Source: Kitasatospora purpeofusca
Lineage (GTDB): Bacteria > Actinomycetota > Actinomycetes > Streptomycetales > Streptomycetaceae
Direction of reading: 5' to 3'
Length of the DNA: 64,000 bases
Assembly: GCF_000718025.1 (NCBI RefSeq)
Contig: NZ_JODS01000001.1
Span: 558,001 to 622,000 of the forward strand
In this document: piece by piece, positions 1 to 7,123 of the stretch
How positions within the stretch are numbered: position 1 is the stretch's first letter
Layout of the letters: every line of letters begins with the position of its first letter
The notes under the pieces: generated by a model
What the model was told of the DNA's origin: nothing
What the model saw: the letters and a program-made list of their open reading frames with translations, nothing else
The model's database searches: none
Translations under genes and position numbers: made by a program

Positions 1-171
1 TTCCAGCTGGACGGCGAGTCGACGGAGGCCGCCGTGCGGCGGACGGCCGAGGTCGGGCGCGCGGTGGTGGCGGCGTTGACGGCGGCCGGGCTGCCCTCGG
101 AGTGGGACGGTGCGCCGGAGACGGCGATCGAGGTCACGCCGATCACCTGGCTCAACCGCCTGCCGGAGTAG
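1..171 (+). CDS. C-terminal fragment of a hypothetical protein (possibly DUF6891-like)
   Basis: The frame is open from the first base of the window to TAG at 169-171, so only the last 56 residues are visible. The fragment has an amphipathic helix (AVRRTAEVGRAVVAAL) followed by a short beta-like tail ending in TPITWLNRLPE. Codon third positions are strongly G/C, as expected for a real gene. The tail recalls the end of DUF6891-type actinobacterial proteins, but that is recollection of a pattern and not a demonstrated match. No function can be given, and the 5' part lies outside the window. Confidence 0.6.
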   Translation, partial: FQLDGESTEAAVRRTAEVGRAVVAALTAAGLPSEWDGAPETAIEVTPITWLNRLPE

Positions 172-219
172 CGGCGCTCCACGACCGGGCCCGCCGGGTC
201 GAGCGGGGCCGACGGGCGG

Positions 220-696
220 TCAGCGGACGACGTGGAGTTCGGCGGTGTGCTCCTGCGCGTCGGCATGGCGCAGGGTGATCTTCGCGGAGCCGACGCTGGT
301 CTCGACGTCCTCGGTGAGGGTCTTGGTGTCCTCGCCGAGCTTGACCTCGGCCGTGGTGTCGGTGATCCGGCCCACGGTGAGGCTGAGGGTCTTGTCGCCG
401 CCGAAGACCTCGACGGTGTGGGTGCTGTCGGCCTTCTCGGTGTGCACGGCGACATCGCAGCTGTTGTCGTTGAGGCAGAGCGAGACACCACCCTTGCAGG
501 CGGTGAGGCCGGCGCCGAGCAGCAGCACGGCGCCGACCGCGAGGGCGGCCGAGCGGACGGCCGGCCTGCGGCGGCGACTGGTGGACAGGCCGCCGGGAAG
601 ACCACCGGGAAGGTCGGTGGCCGGACCGGCGGGCAGGTCGGTGGAGCGGAGTCCGGGGCGGTGCTCCGGGGGCGGGTTCGCGGGTGCACTCGTCAT
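220..696 (-). CDS. Putative lipoprotein with a short beta-rich domain
   Basis: The 158-aa product starts at ATG 696; an upstream extension of the frame is rejected because it has arginine/serine shadow composition. An arginine cluster (STSRRRRP) and a hydrophobic stretch (SAALAVGAVLLLGAGLTAC) end in a lipobox LTAC, predicting lipidation at Cys and attachment to the outer face of the membrane. The N-terminal tail of about 45 residues before the signal segment is unusually long. The mature part, about 90 residues, contains two cysteines (CLNDNSC) that could form a disulphide and regular Thr/Val-rich strands. No enzymatic motif is visible. It stands alone, convergent with the truncated gene at the window start. 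Function unknown. Confidence 0.75.
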   Translation of the reverse strand: MTSAPANPPPEHRPGLRSTDLPAGPATDLPGGLPGGLSTSRRRRPAVRSAALAVGAVLLLGAGLTACKGGVSLCLNDNSCDVAVHTEKADSTHTVEVFGGDKTLSLTVGRITDTTAEVKLGEDTKTLTEDVETSVGSAKITLRHADAQEHTAELHVVR

Positions 697-838
697 GGCT
701 CCGACGGTAGGCGCGCGCCGCCGACCGGCCATCGGCCGTCGGCGGCACCCGGCCCCTGGCCCTCCCCCGAGCCTCCGGGCCGCCCCCACCCGGACGTCGT
801 GCGGGGTGAATCCCCTAGGGGACAGCGGGAGTTGCCGC

Positions 839-1498
839 TCAGGACGGGTCCGGGGGCGAGGGTTCCGGGCGGAGCGAGGCCTCGACGCCGGCCACGACGA
901 TCGCCAGGCCGCGCTCGAAGCGCCGCTCGAAGTCCCCGAAGAGCTCCCGGCTCGCGGCCGCGGCGAGCGGGTGTCCGGGATCGATGGCGGCGGCACGCCG
1001 GTCCGGGTCGTAGTCGGGCGCCCGCTCCCCCGGCACCGGGTGGACGGCCTGCTCCTCGATCACGAACCCGGTGGTGAACGCGTACGCGGTGGTGAAGGCC
1101 AGGACGGCGTCGGCGAGTTCGAACCCGGCCCGGCGGAAGGCGGCGAGCAGGGCCTCCTGTCCCTCGGCGTGCCCGTAGTCGGTGAGCCGGGTGCCACTGA
1201 AGACCTTGGCGCCGTCCCGGTAGCCGAGCAGCGCGGTGCGCAGGGTGCGGCAGGTGGTGGTGATCGCCTCCTGCCAGTTCCCCGGGAGGGTGACCGGCCC
1301 GGCGTACATCCGGCGGAGCATCTCGGTGGCCATCTCGTCCAGCAGCGCCTGCTTGTTGGCGAAGTGCCAGTACAGCGCGGGCGCCTTGACGTCCAGCTCG
1401 GTGGCGATCCGGCGCAGGGTGAGGCCCTCCAGCCCGGTCTCGTCGAGCAGGCGCAGGGCGGCGTCGACCACCTGGGCGCGGTCCAGCTTCGGCGGCAT
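839..1498 (-). CDS. TetR family repressor with tetracycline-repressor-type C-terminal domain
   Basis: The 219-aa protein has an N-terminal helix-turn-helix (residues about 5-50; LTLRRIATELDVKAPALYWHFANKQALLDEM) typical of TetR proteins. Its C-terminal ligand domain resembles that of TetR itself (the TetR_C_1 type) in length and in the GYRDGAKVFSGTR segment. The start at 1498 has a GGAAGGAAGG ribosome site. It is divergent from the FAD monooxygenase at 1655, and two palindromes in the 156-bp gap are the obvious operators. By family knowledge it should repress both genes until a small hydrophobic ligand, perhaps the monooxygenase substrate, binds. The ligand is unknown. Confidence 0.92.
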   Translation of the reverse strand: MPPKLDRAQVVDAALRLLDETGLEGLTLRRIATELDVKAPALYWHFANKQALLDEMATEMLRRMYAGPVTLPGNWQEAITTTCRTLRTALLGYRDGAKVFSGTRLTDYGHAEGQEALLAAFRRAGFELADAVLAFTTAYAFTTGFVIEEQAVHPVPGERAPDYDPDRRAAAIDPGHPLAAAASRELFGDFERRFERGLAIVVAGVEASLRPEPSPPDPS

Positions 1499-1590
1499 GT
1501 CGCGCCCTTCCTTCCGTGACGGCCGGCCGCCTTTCGCGGCGACGGGGCCGCCCGGCGCAGCCCTGCGGTGCGACGGTGCGGCATTGACAA

Positions 1591-1605
1591 CTTAACACCG
1601 TTAAG
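1591..1605. promoter_or_regulatory. Palindromic operator O1 of the TetR/monooxygenase pair
   Basis: CTTAAC-ACC-GTTAAG is a perfect palindrome with 6-bp arms and a 3-bp centre. It follows directly after a TTGACA hexamer at 1584-1589 that could be the -35 box of the monooxygenase gene. It is nearly identical to the second site at 1629-1643. Binding by the adjacent TetR protein is an inference from position and symmetry. Confidence 0.8.
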
Positions 1606-1628
1606 CCCATGCTTCCGGACGTCAGCTA

Positions 1629-1643
1629 CTTAACAACGTTAAG
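1629..1643. promoter_or_regulatory. Palindromic operator O2, overlapping the monooxygenase ribosome binding site
   Basis: CTTAAC-AAC-GTTAAG has the same arms as O1 and differs only in one central base. The centres of the two sites are 38 bp apart. The right arm runs into AAGGAG (1641-1646), the Shine-Dalgarno sequence for the ATG at 1655, so a bound repressor would cover both the transcription start region and the DNA encoding the ribosome site. Confidence 0.8.
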
Positions 1644-1654
1644 GAGAGTGTGCG

Positions 1655-3223
1655 ATGACGCACGCCCCGACCCGGACCGAGGTCCTCGTTGTCGGCGCCG
1701 GCCCGACCGGCCTGACCCTCGCCTGCGACCTGGCCCGGCGCGGAGTCTCCGCGCTGCTGGTCGAGCAGGCGGGGGCGCTGTTCCCCGGCTCGCGCGGCAA
1801 GGGGCTCCAGCCCCGGACCCAGGAGGTCTTCGAGGACCTCGGCCTGCTCACCGCCGTCCGTGCCGCCGGCCGGCCCTACCCCCGGATGCTGAACTGGGAG
1901 GACGGCGAACCGCAGGGCGAGTGGGACCTCGTCGGGGGCCCCGGGCCGGTCGTCCCGGACCCGACCGTGCCGTTCCCCTCGGTCTGGATGCTCCCGCAGT
2001 GGCGCACCCAGGAACTGCTGCACGAGCGGCTGCGCGAACTCGGCGGCGAGGTCGTCCTCGGCACCGCGCTGAGCGGCCTCGACCAGTTCCCGGACCGGGT
2101 CGAGGCCCGGCTGACCGGCCCCGACGGCGCCGAACGGACCGTCTCCGCCCGCTATCTGGTCGCCGCCGACGGCGGCCGCTCCACCGTCCGCCGGGCGGTG
2201 GGGATCCCGATGACGGGCGGGCAGGTCGACCCGCGCCCGGCCCTGGTCGCCGATCTGGAGATCGACGGCCTGGAGCGCCGGAACTGGCACGTCTGGCCGA
2301 AGGCACCCGGCGGCCCGCTGCTGCTCTGCCCGCTGCCGAGCACCACCGCGTTCCAGTTGTTCGCCCAGTTCGGCGCGGAGGGCAGCGCGGAGAACGAGGC
2401 GGAGGGCAGCGCGGAGAACGAGACGGAGCCCGACACCTCGCCGGAGGGCGTGCGGCGGACCGTCGCGGCCCGCACCCACCTGCCGGAGTCGGCGCTCGGC
2501 CGGGTGCACTGGGCCTCCTGCTTCCGGCCGCGCACGGCGCTCGCCGAGCGGTTCCGGGAGGGCCGGGTCTTCCTGGCCGGCGACGCCGCGCACATGCACT
2601 CCCCGGCCGGCGGCCAGGGCCTCAACACCAGCATCCAGGACGCCTACAACCTGGGCTGGAAGCTCGGCCAGGTGCTGCGGCACGGCGCCGACGAGGCTCT
2701 GCTGGACAGCTACGAGGAGGAACGGCTGCCGATCGCCGCCGACGTGCTGGAGATCTCCACCCGGCTGCACCGTGCGGGCGGGATCGGGGCCGGCGGACTG
2801 CGGCGCGGCCCGCGCACCGAACAGCTCGGGCTCGGCTACGAGGACGGCCCGTTGACCGTCGAGGCACGCCCCGGCCTGGCCGAGGACGCCCTGCGGGCCG
2901 GGGAGCGGGCCCCGGACGCGCCGCTGGACGGTACGGCGAACGGCGCGGCGGGCGACACCGCGAACGGCACCGCCGACAGCGGGACCGGCGAGGCGCGGCG
3001 GCTCTTCGAACTGTTCCGCGGCCCGCACGTCACCGTGCTCGCGGTCGGCCGCGCCCTGCCCGAACTGCCCGCCGGGGTGCACGGGCACCGGATCGACGGC
3101 GGAGTCACGGAGCGGGTGTACGGACCGGGCCTGTTCGTCGTCCGGCCGGACGGCTACCTGGGCCTGGCCACCCACGACCCCGCCGACCTGCCGGGCTACC
3201 TGGGCCGCCTCGGCCTGCGCTGA
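1655..3223 (+). CDS. FAD-dependent aromatic hydroxylase (class A flavoprotein monooxygenase)
   Basis: The 522-aa protein shows the full class A layout: N-terminal dinucleotide fold VVGAGPTGLTLACDLARRG (residues about 7-25), the DGGRSTVRRAVG region (about 172-183), and the FAD ribose motif GDAAHMHSPAGGQGLNTSIQDA (about 309-330). A thioredoxin-like C-terminal domain (about 440-522) is typical of the PheA/TfdB and rifampicin-monooxygenase group. The reaction would be NADPH- and O2-dependent hydroxylation of an aromatic compound. AAGGAG at 1641 sets the start. The divergent TetR gene suggests substrate-induced detoxification or antibiotic tailoring, for example a resistance role like Rox. Two low-complexity inserts are odd: a duplicated AEGSAENE at residues 241-256 and an Ala/Gly/Thr-rich stretch near residue 430. 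The substrate cannot be told from sequence. Confidence 0.9.
   Translation: MTHAPTRTEVLVVGAGPTGLTLACDLARRGVSALLVEQAGALFPGSRGKGLQPRTQEVFEDLGLLTAVRAAGRPYPRMLNWEDGEPQGEWDLVGGPGPVVPDPTVPFPSVWMLPQWRTQELLHERLRELGGEVVLGTALSGLDQFPDRVEARLTGPDGAERTVSARYLVAADGGRSTVRRAVGIPMTGGQVDPRPALVADLEIDGLERRNWHVWPKAPGGPLLLCPLPSTTAFQLFAQFGAEGSAENEAEGSAENETEPDTSPEGVRRTVAARTHLPESALGRVHWASCFRPRTALAERFREGRVFLAGDAAHMHSPAGGQGLNTSIQDAYNLGWKLGQVLRHGADEALLDSYEEERLPIAADVLEISTRLHRAGGIGAGGLRRGPRTEQLGLGYEDGPLTVEARPGLAEDALRAGERAPDAPLDGTANGAAGDTANGTADSGTGEARRLFELFRGPHVTVLAVGRALPELPAGVHGHRIDGGVTERVYGPGLFVVRPDGYLGLATHDPADLPGYLGRLGLR
2375..2422 (+). repeat. Perfect 24-bp tandem duplication inside the monooxygenase gene
   Basis: Two identical, adjacent 24-bp units (2375-2398 and 2399-2422) each encode AEGSAENE in frame. 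The repeat lies between the substrate-binding strands and is acidic and flexible, so it probably forms a surface loop. The exact identity of the copies suggests a recent slippage or duplication event. Confidence 0.9.
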
Positions 3224-3303
3224 ACCCCGCCGCGCAGGACGGCCCGTCGGCAACGGGCACGGGCACGACGGCATAGGCCCCCGGCACCTGCCACGCGCGT
3301 AGA

Positions 3304-3328
3304 CCGAAGGGCCGCAAAAGCCCCTCGG
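3304..3328. terminator. Hairpin between convergent monooxygenase and hemerythrin genes
   Basis: A 9-bp stem, CCGAAGGGC against GCCCCTCGG with one A-C mismatch, encloses a 7-base loop CGCAAAA. It sits 2 bp downstream of the hemerythrin stop on the minus strand and about 80 bp after the monooxygenase stop. No U-tract is present, which is common in streptomycete terminators. Confidence 0.45.
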
Positions 3329-3329
3329 C

Positions 3330-4094
3330 TCACTCCCCGGCCGCGTCCCAGGCCTCGGGCGGACCCCACAGCGGCGCCGTGCACCGCTGGTAGGTGGCCT
3401 GCCAGTGCGGCCAGTGCCGGGCCACGAGGTCGTCGCAGTCGGCGAGCAGCCGCTCAACCAGCGCCGGCTCGACGCCGTCCAGCAGCCAGGCGAGCGCGTC
3501 CGGCGTGCCCGGGCCGTCGGCGGAGTGCATCACGTCGAGCAGCTCGGGCAGGCTGCCCACCCGCGAGTTCTCCGTGAAGACCAGCTCCATCCGCGGCAGC
3601 AGCTGGCGCTCCTCGACCCGCAGATGGGTCTCCAGCCGGGCGGCGAGGTCCTCGATCGCGTAGGCCACCGGCCACACCGAACCGGTGTCCCGGCTGGCGA
3701 TCCGGACCAGGGTGGTGACCCGGGTGAACGAGTGGTCGAGGTTGTGGTGGTCCGACTCCAGCCAGTTCAGCAGCAGCCGCAGCTCGGGCGCGAACCGGCG
3801 GACGATCGGCCAGATCCGGGTGTCCTGCTGCTCGTGGTGGCAGGACAGCACGGCGGTGACGAAGGTCCAGTGGCGCAGCAGCGCGGCGCCCTTCTCGTCC
3901 TCGCCGGGCTGCAGCAGCCGGAGGGCGTTGGGCAGCCTGGCGAGGTCGCGGCGGAGCGCGGAGTGCACCAGTCGCAGGCCGGCGAAGCGGTAGGCCTGCG
4001 GCTCCTCGTCGGCGGTGCGGTCGTGCACGGGGCCGCCCTGGGTGGGCAGGGCCGGGGACACCGGGGACGCTACGGGCAGCAGGTGGCTGGGCAT
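3330..4094 (-). CDS. Hemerythrin/HHE cation-binding domain protein
   Basis: The 254-aa protein carries spaced His/Glu motifs of a four-helix hemerythrin-like bundle: LVHSALRRDL (about 42-51), LSCHHEQQDTRIWP (about 83-96), ESDHHNLDHSF (about 113-123) and THLRVEERQLLPRM (about 155-168). In this family the residues coordinate a diiron centre and bind O2 or NO, or sense redox state. A 30-residue N-terminal tail lacks any signal peptide, so it should be cytoplasmic. The start at 4094 has GAAGAGAG five bases upstream. It stands alone as a transcription unit. The C-terminal third (DALAWLLDGVEPALVERLLAD) looks helical and may dimerise. Confidence 0.85.
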   Translation of the reverse strand: MPSHLLPVASPVSPALPTQGGPVHDRTADEEPQAYRFAGLRLVHSALRRDLARLPNALRLLQPGEDEKGAALLRHWTFVTAVLSCHHEQQDTRIWPIVRRFAPELRLLLNWLESDHHNLDHSFTRVTTLVRIASRDTGSVWPVAYAIEDLAARLETHLRVEERQLLPRMELVFTENSRVGSLPELLDVMHSADGPGTPDALAWLLDGVEPALVERLLADCDDLVARHWPHWQATYQRCTAPLWGPPEAWDAAGE

Positions 4095-4321
4095 GGCACT
4101 CTCTTCACGTCTCGGGCAGGGCTGGCACGACCTGGCGGAAGTGGTGGGCTGGCACTCCCACCAGGGTGATGAGAGGACATCAGAGGCGAATCAATGTCCG
4201 ATTGACGTGCAGCTCAGCGGCTGTTCGACCCGCTTCGGTGGGCGCGGCGGCGAACGCGGCGCAACATTCCGCCGCGACCCTCGCCAGCACCGGGACTCTC
4301 GCGCTCGAACGCCGGAAACGG

Positions 4322-4360
4322 CGGAGCGGACCGGCCGATGCGATCGGCCGGTCCGCTCCG
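4322..4360. terminator. Strong hairpin terminator after the esterase gene
   Basis: An 18-bp perfect stem (arms 4322-4339 and 4343-4360, starting CGGAGCGGACC) with a GCG triloop lies 20 bp beyond the esterase stop codon on the minus strand. It probably ends that transcript. The remaining 4095-4321 stretch shows no gene and should hold the promoter of the hemerythrin gene. Confidence 0.75.
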
Positions 4361-4380
4361 GACCCAGTGCCCCGGGTGCC

Positions 4381-5514
4381 TCAGTCGCTCTGCGGCCCCG
4401 CGAGGTTCTTGGTGAGCCACTGCAGGGTGTCCGGGATCATCTTCTTGAAGTCGGTGGTCAGGTGCTTCCCGCCGGGCTGCTCGTAGTACTCGACGGTGAG
4501 CGGCGGCGCGGCCTTCGCGACCCACGCCTTGACCAGCTTCATCTCGTACGCGTTGGCGCCGCCGGCGGTGGCCAGCATCCTGACGTCGGCCTTGCCCTGG
4601 GCGACCAGCAGGTCGGGGCTGTTGGCCTGGCGGTCGTTCTCGTAGCCCTTCCAGAGCGGCGAGTCGGGGTTGAAGTAGCCGTCGATCGGGACGGCGGCCT
4701 TGAACTTGTCCGGGTGCTGCAGGGCCAGCTTCGCGCTGCAGAACGCGCCGGTGGAGGCGCCCATCAGGCCCCAGCCGTCGCGGCCCTTCACGGTGCGGAA
4801 GTTGGCGCGCACGAAGTCGGGGATGTCCTCGGCCATCCAGGTGCCGATCTTGGGCTGGCCCGGGATGTCGGCGCACTCCAGGGCCTTGGCCTCGTTTGAG
4901 TCGAGGTTCTGCACCGGCATGATCATGATGAAGGGGTGGGCCTTGCCCTGCTTGGCGAGGTCGGCGTCGACCTCCTGGATCGGCAGCTGGTTGTCGGTCC
5001 AGGTGTTGTAGCCGGCGCTCTGGCCGCCCGCGTACAGGGTGAGCACCGGGAAGCCGGTCTTCGCGTACTTCGGGTCGTTGTACTCCGGGGGGAGCCAGAC
5101 CCAGACCTTGCCGGAGACCCCGGACTTGGGGCCGGCCAGGGTGGTCATCATGATCTGGCCGGCGGCGGTGTCCCTGGCCTTGCCGAACGCGGCCTGCGGG
5201 CCGGTGGGCATCAGCACCTTGCCGGACCCGGCGGCCGGGGCGGGCGCCGCGGTGGCCGAGGTCGAACCGGCCGTCGGGGAGCCCGGGGCCGGGGAGCCCG
5301 GGGCGGAGGAGCCGGGCGCCGAGGAGCCGGGCGCCGAGGAGGCGGCGGCCGCGGAGGAGGAGCCGGTGGCCGCCGCCGTGCCCTTGCCGGCGCCGGCCTT
5401 CGCCGAATCGCCCTTGCTCCCGTCCGTACTACCGCAGGCCGCGAGCGCGGCGGCCAGGGTCAGGGCGGTGGCACCGGTCAGCACGGCGCGGAAACGGGAG
5501 GACTGCGGCTGCAC
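4381..5514 (-). CDS. Secreted lipoprotein esterase of the esterase-D / mycolyltransferase fold
   Basis: The GTG start at 5514 is supported by GGAGAG 8 bases upstream; longer frame extensions are shadow sequence. The 377-aa product has a signal segment ending in the lipobox LAAC (residues about 24-27). A low-complexity Ala/Ser/Gly/Pro linker with GSSAPGS repeats (about 50-85) would hold the catalytic domain away from the membrane. The alpha/beta-hydrolase domain (about 100-377) has WLPPEYNDPKYAKTGFPVL, the nucleophile elbow GASTGA, the acid region near KADVRMLATAGG, and a C-terminal PGGKHLTTDF that supplies the His. This matches the esterase D/Ag85 fold (PF00756) acting on acyl esters outside the cell. 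GASTG replaces the usual G-x-S-M-G. The substrate is unknown. Confidence 0.82.
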   Translation of the reverse strand: MQPQSSRFRAVLTGATALTLAAALAACGSTDGSKGDSAKAGAGKGTAAATGSSSAAAASSAPGSSAPGSSAPGSPAPGSPTAGSTSATAAPAPAAGSGKVLMPTGPQAAFGKARDTAAGQIMMTTLAGPKSGVSGKVWVWLPPEYNDPKYAKTGFPVLTLYAGGQSAGYNTWTDNQLPIQEVDADLAKQGKAHPFIMIMPVQNLDSNEAKALECADIPGQPKIGTWMAEDIPDFVRANFRTVKGRDGWGLMGASTGAFCSAKLALQHPDKFKAAVPIDGYFNPDSPLWKGYENDRQANSPDLLVAQGKADVRMLATAGGANAYEMKLVKAWVAKAAPPLTVEYYEQPGGKHLTTDFKKMIPDTLQWLTKNLAGPQSD

Positions 5515-5988
5515 GGTGAGAACTCTCCGACCGGTGTCGCGCCCGCTCCGCGGAGCCGGGCGGTGGCCCCCGGGTGGGGCCGGACAGGCCCGGGGCGCGA
5601 CTGTCTGCGGGACCCCCGGGAGGCTGGTCGCCGCCCTGCGCGGCGGCGTGCCGTCCTGCGATCTTATGACGTGAGCCGCCCCGGGCCGGTTGCGCGCCGG
5701 CCTGCACCGATCCAATGTTTGTTCCCGATCGAGTAAAGCCTCTGCCGGTCCCTGCCGACCGGCGGGGGGACTCCCCCGCCGGTCGGCGGGGATCCGCCGG
5801 ACCGGGACCGGAGTCCTCCTCCAGGACCGTCCGCGGGACCACCGCGGGCCCGTCCACCGCCCACCGCCGGAACCGCCCGAACGAGCGAGCGGCCACCGCG
5901 CCGCCCGGGCCTTGGACACTCGTACCAGTGACGCCGGGGCGGGGATCGGGAACGATCGGGCCAGCCGCCGTGAGCCGAGGAGTCCGCC
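5515..5988. other. 474-bp divergent intergenic region with an isolated long hairpin
   Basis: This gap separates the divergent esterase and SDR genes and has no credible ORF. It contains a perfect 14-bp inverted repeat at 5755-5786 (CCGACCGGCGGGGG, loop GACT) roughly 230 bp from either start codon. An AT-richer stretch (CAATGTTTGTTCCCGATCGAGTAAAG, read in two halves around 5713-5738) is a likely promoter area. The hairpin is too far from either gene's end to be a simple terminator for them. Confidence 0.5.
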
Positions 5989-6732
5989 ATGCTGGAACAG
6001 ATCGCCGTTGTCACCGGAGCCGGGAGCGGCGTCGGCCGGGCCGTCGCGCGGGAACTGGCCGCCGGGGGCTGGCAGCTGGTGCTCGCCGGACGGCGCGCGG
6101 AACCGCTGCGCGAGACCGCCCGGACGATCGCCACGGAGGCCCTGGTGACACCGACCGACGTCACCGATCCGGAGGCCGTGGACGCGCTGTTCGCGGCGGC
6201 CGTCGAACGCTTCGGGCGGGTGGACCTGCTGTTCAACAACGCCGGGACCTTCGGCGCCCCGGCCGCGGTGGACGAGCTGGACATCGCCGAGTGGCGGGCC
6301 GTGGTGGACCTCAATCTGACCGGCGCGTTCCTGTGCGCCCGCGCGGCGTTCCGGCAGATGCGGGCGCAGCGTCCGCAGGGTGGCCGGATCATCAACAACG
6401 GCTCGATCTCCGCGCATGTGCCGCGCCCGCAGTCGATCGCCTACACCGCGACCAAGCACGCCGTGACCGGGCTGACCAAGTCGCTGTCGCTGGACGGCCG
6501 CCCGTACCGGATCGCCTGCGGGCAGATCGACATCGGCAACGCCGCCACCGACATGACGGCCGCGATGAGCCTGGGCGTCCGGCAGGCGGACGGGCGGATC
6601 GCGGTGGAGCCGACCATGGACGTCGCCGACGTGGCCCGCACCGTGCGGCACATGGCGGAACTGCCGCTGGAGGCCAATGTGCAGTTCGCCACCGTGATGG
6701 CGACCACCATGCCGTACGTCGGCCGCGGCTGA
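5989..6732 (+). CDS. Short-chain dehydrogenase/reductase
   Basis: A 247-aa classical SDR. The NAD(P)-binding motif TGAGSGVGRAVA is at residues 10-21, the structural NNAG motif (LLFNNAGTFG) near 83, the catalytic Ser in NNGSISAH near 137, and the YTATK active site near 150-154. An Arg-Arg pair after the second strand (AGRRAEP) favours NADPH over NADH. The ribosome site GAGGAG is 8 bases before the ATG. It is monocistronic and divergent from the esterase. Substrate specificity cannot be inferred; it is an oxidoreductase on a hydroxyl or keto group in the cytoplasm. Confidence 0.92.
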   Translation: MLEQIAVVTGAGSGVGRAVARELAAGGWQLVLAGRRAEPLRETARTIATEALVTPTDVTDPEAVDALFAAAVERFGRVDLLFNNAGTFGAPAAVDELDIAEWRAVVDLNLTGAFLCARAAFRQMRAQRPQGGRIINNGSISAHVPRPQSIAYTATKHAVTGLTKSLSLDGRPYRIACGQIDIGNAATDMTAAMSLGVRQADGRIAVEPTMDVADVARTVRHMAELPLEANVQFATVMATTMPYVGRG

Positions 6733-6788
6733 GCCGACGACCGGAGCCGACCACCAGGCCCAGGAAGCCCACGAACGGGCCCCGGCGG

Positions 6789-7010
6789 CTACTCGTCGTG
6801 GGAGTGCCGGTAGCGGCGCCCGCCGCCCTCCTCGACCAGCAGGTAGACGCTGGTGGTGGGCCAGTACTCGCCCGCCTCGGCGGCGGGCAGTTCGGTCCGC
6901 AGCGCCATCCGCAGCGAGGGCGGCGGGGCGGCGGCGTGGACGCGCTTGCGGTGGCCGTCCCAGCGGCCGCCGCAGAGTTCGAGGTCGAGGACGACGGGGG
7001 TGGTGCTCAT
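6789..7010 (-). CDS. Small hypothetical protein with a GG-x2-DG motif
   Basis: The start at ATG 7010 gives 73 aa. The N-terminus VVLDLELCGGRWDGHRKRV is followed by a proline-rich turn and two beta-like segments ending in YLLVEEGGGRRYRHSHDE. The layout (GG..DG, prolines, Tyr-Val strand, R-Y-x-H-x-x-DE end) is shared with the 76-aa protein at 46946-47176, suggesting one small protein family. It is convergent with the SDR gene. No clear Shine-Dalgarno sequence is seen. Function unknown. Confidence 0.65.
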   Translation of the reverse strand: MSTTPVVLDLELCGGRWDGHRKRVHAAAPPPSLRMALRTELPAAEAGEYWPTTSVYLLVEEGGGRRYRHSHDE

Positions 7011-7071
7011 TCCGCGATGCTGCCAGCGTTCACCCGCCGAAACGGGTTTGCGGCCGCCGGTCCACTCGTAG

Positions 7072-7109
7072 GGGGGATGCCCGTCGCACCACGCTGACGG
7101 GCATCCCCC
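7072..7109. terminator. Hairpin terminator after the alpha-amylase gene
   Basis: A perfect 14-bp stem, GGGGGATGCCCGTC at 7072-7085 pairing with 7096-7109, encloses a 10-base loop. It begins 15 bp past the amylase stop codon on the minus strand. It also lies upstream of the small gene at 6789-7010, insulating it from amylase transcription. Confidence 0.75.
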
Positions 7110-7123
7110 GCACCGACACCCGC

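Noticed and set aside
4381..6651. 756-aa extension of the esterase frame
   Set aside because: The extension covers the divergent SDR gene and promoter; the GTG at 5514 with a ribosome site and signal peptide is the evident start.
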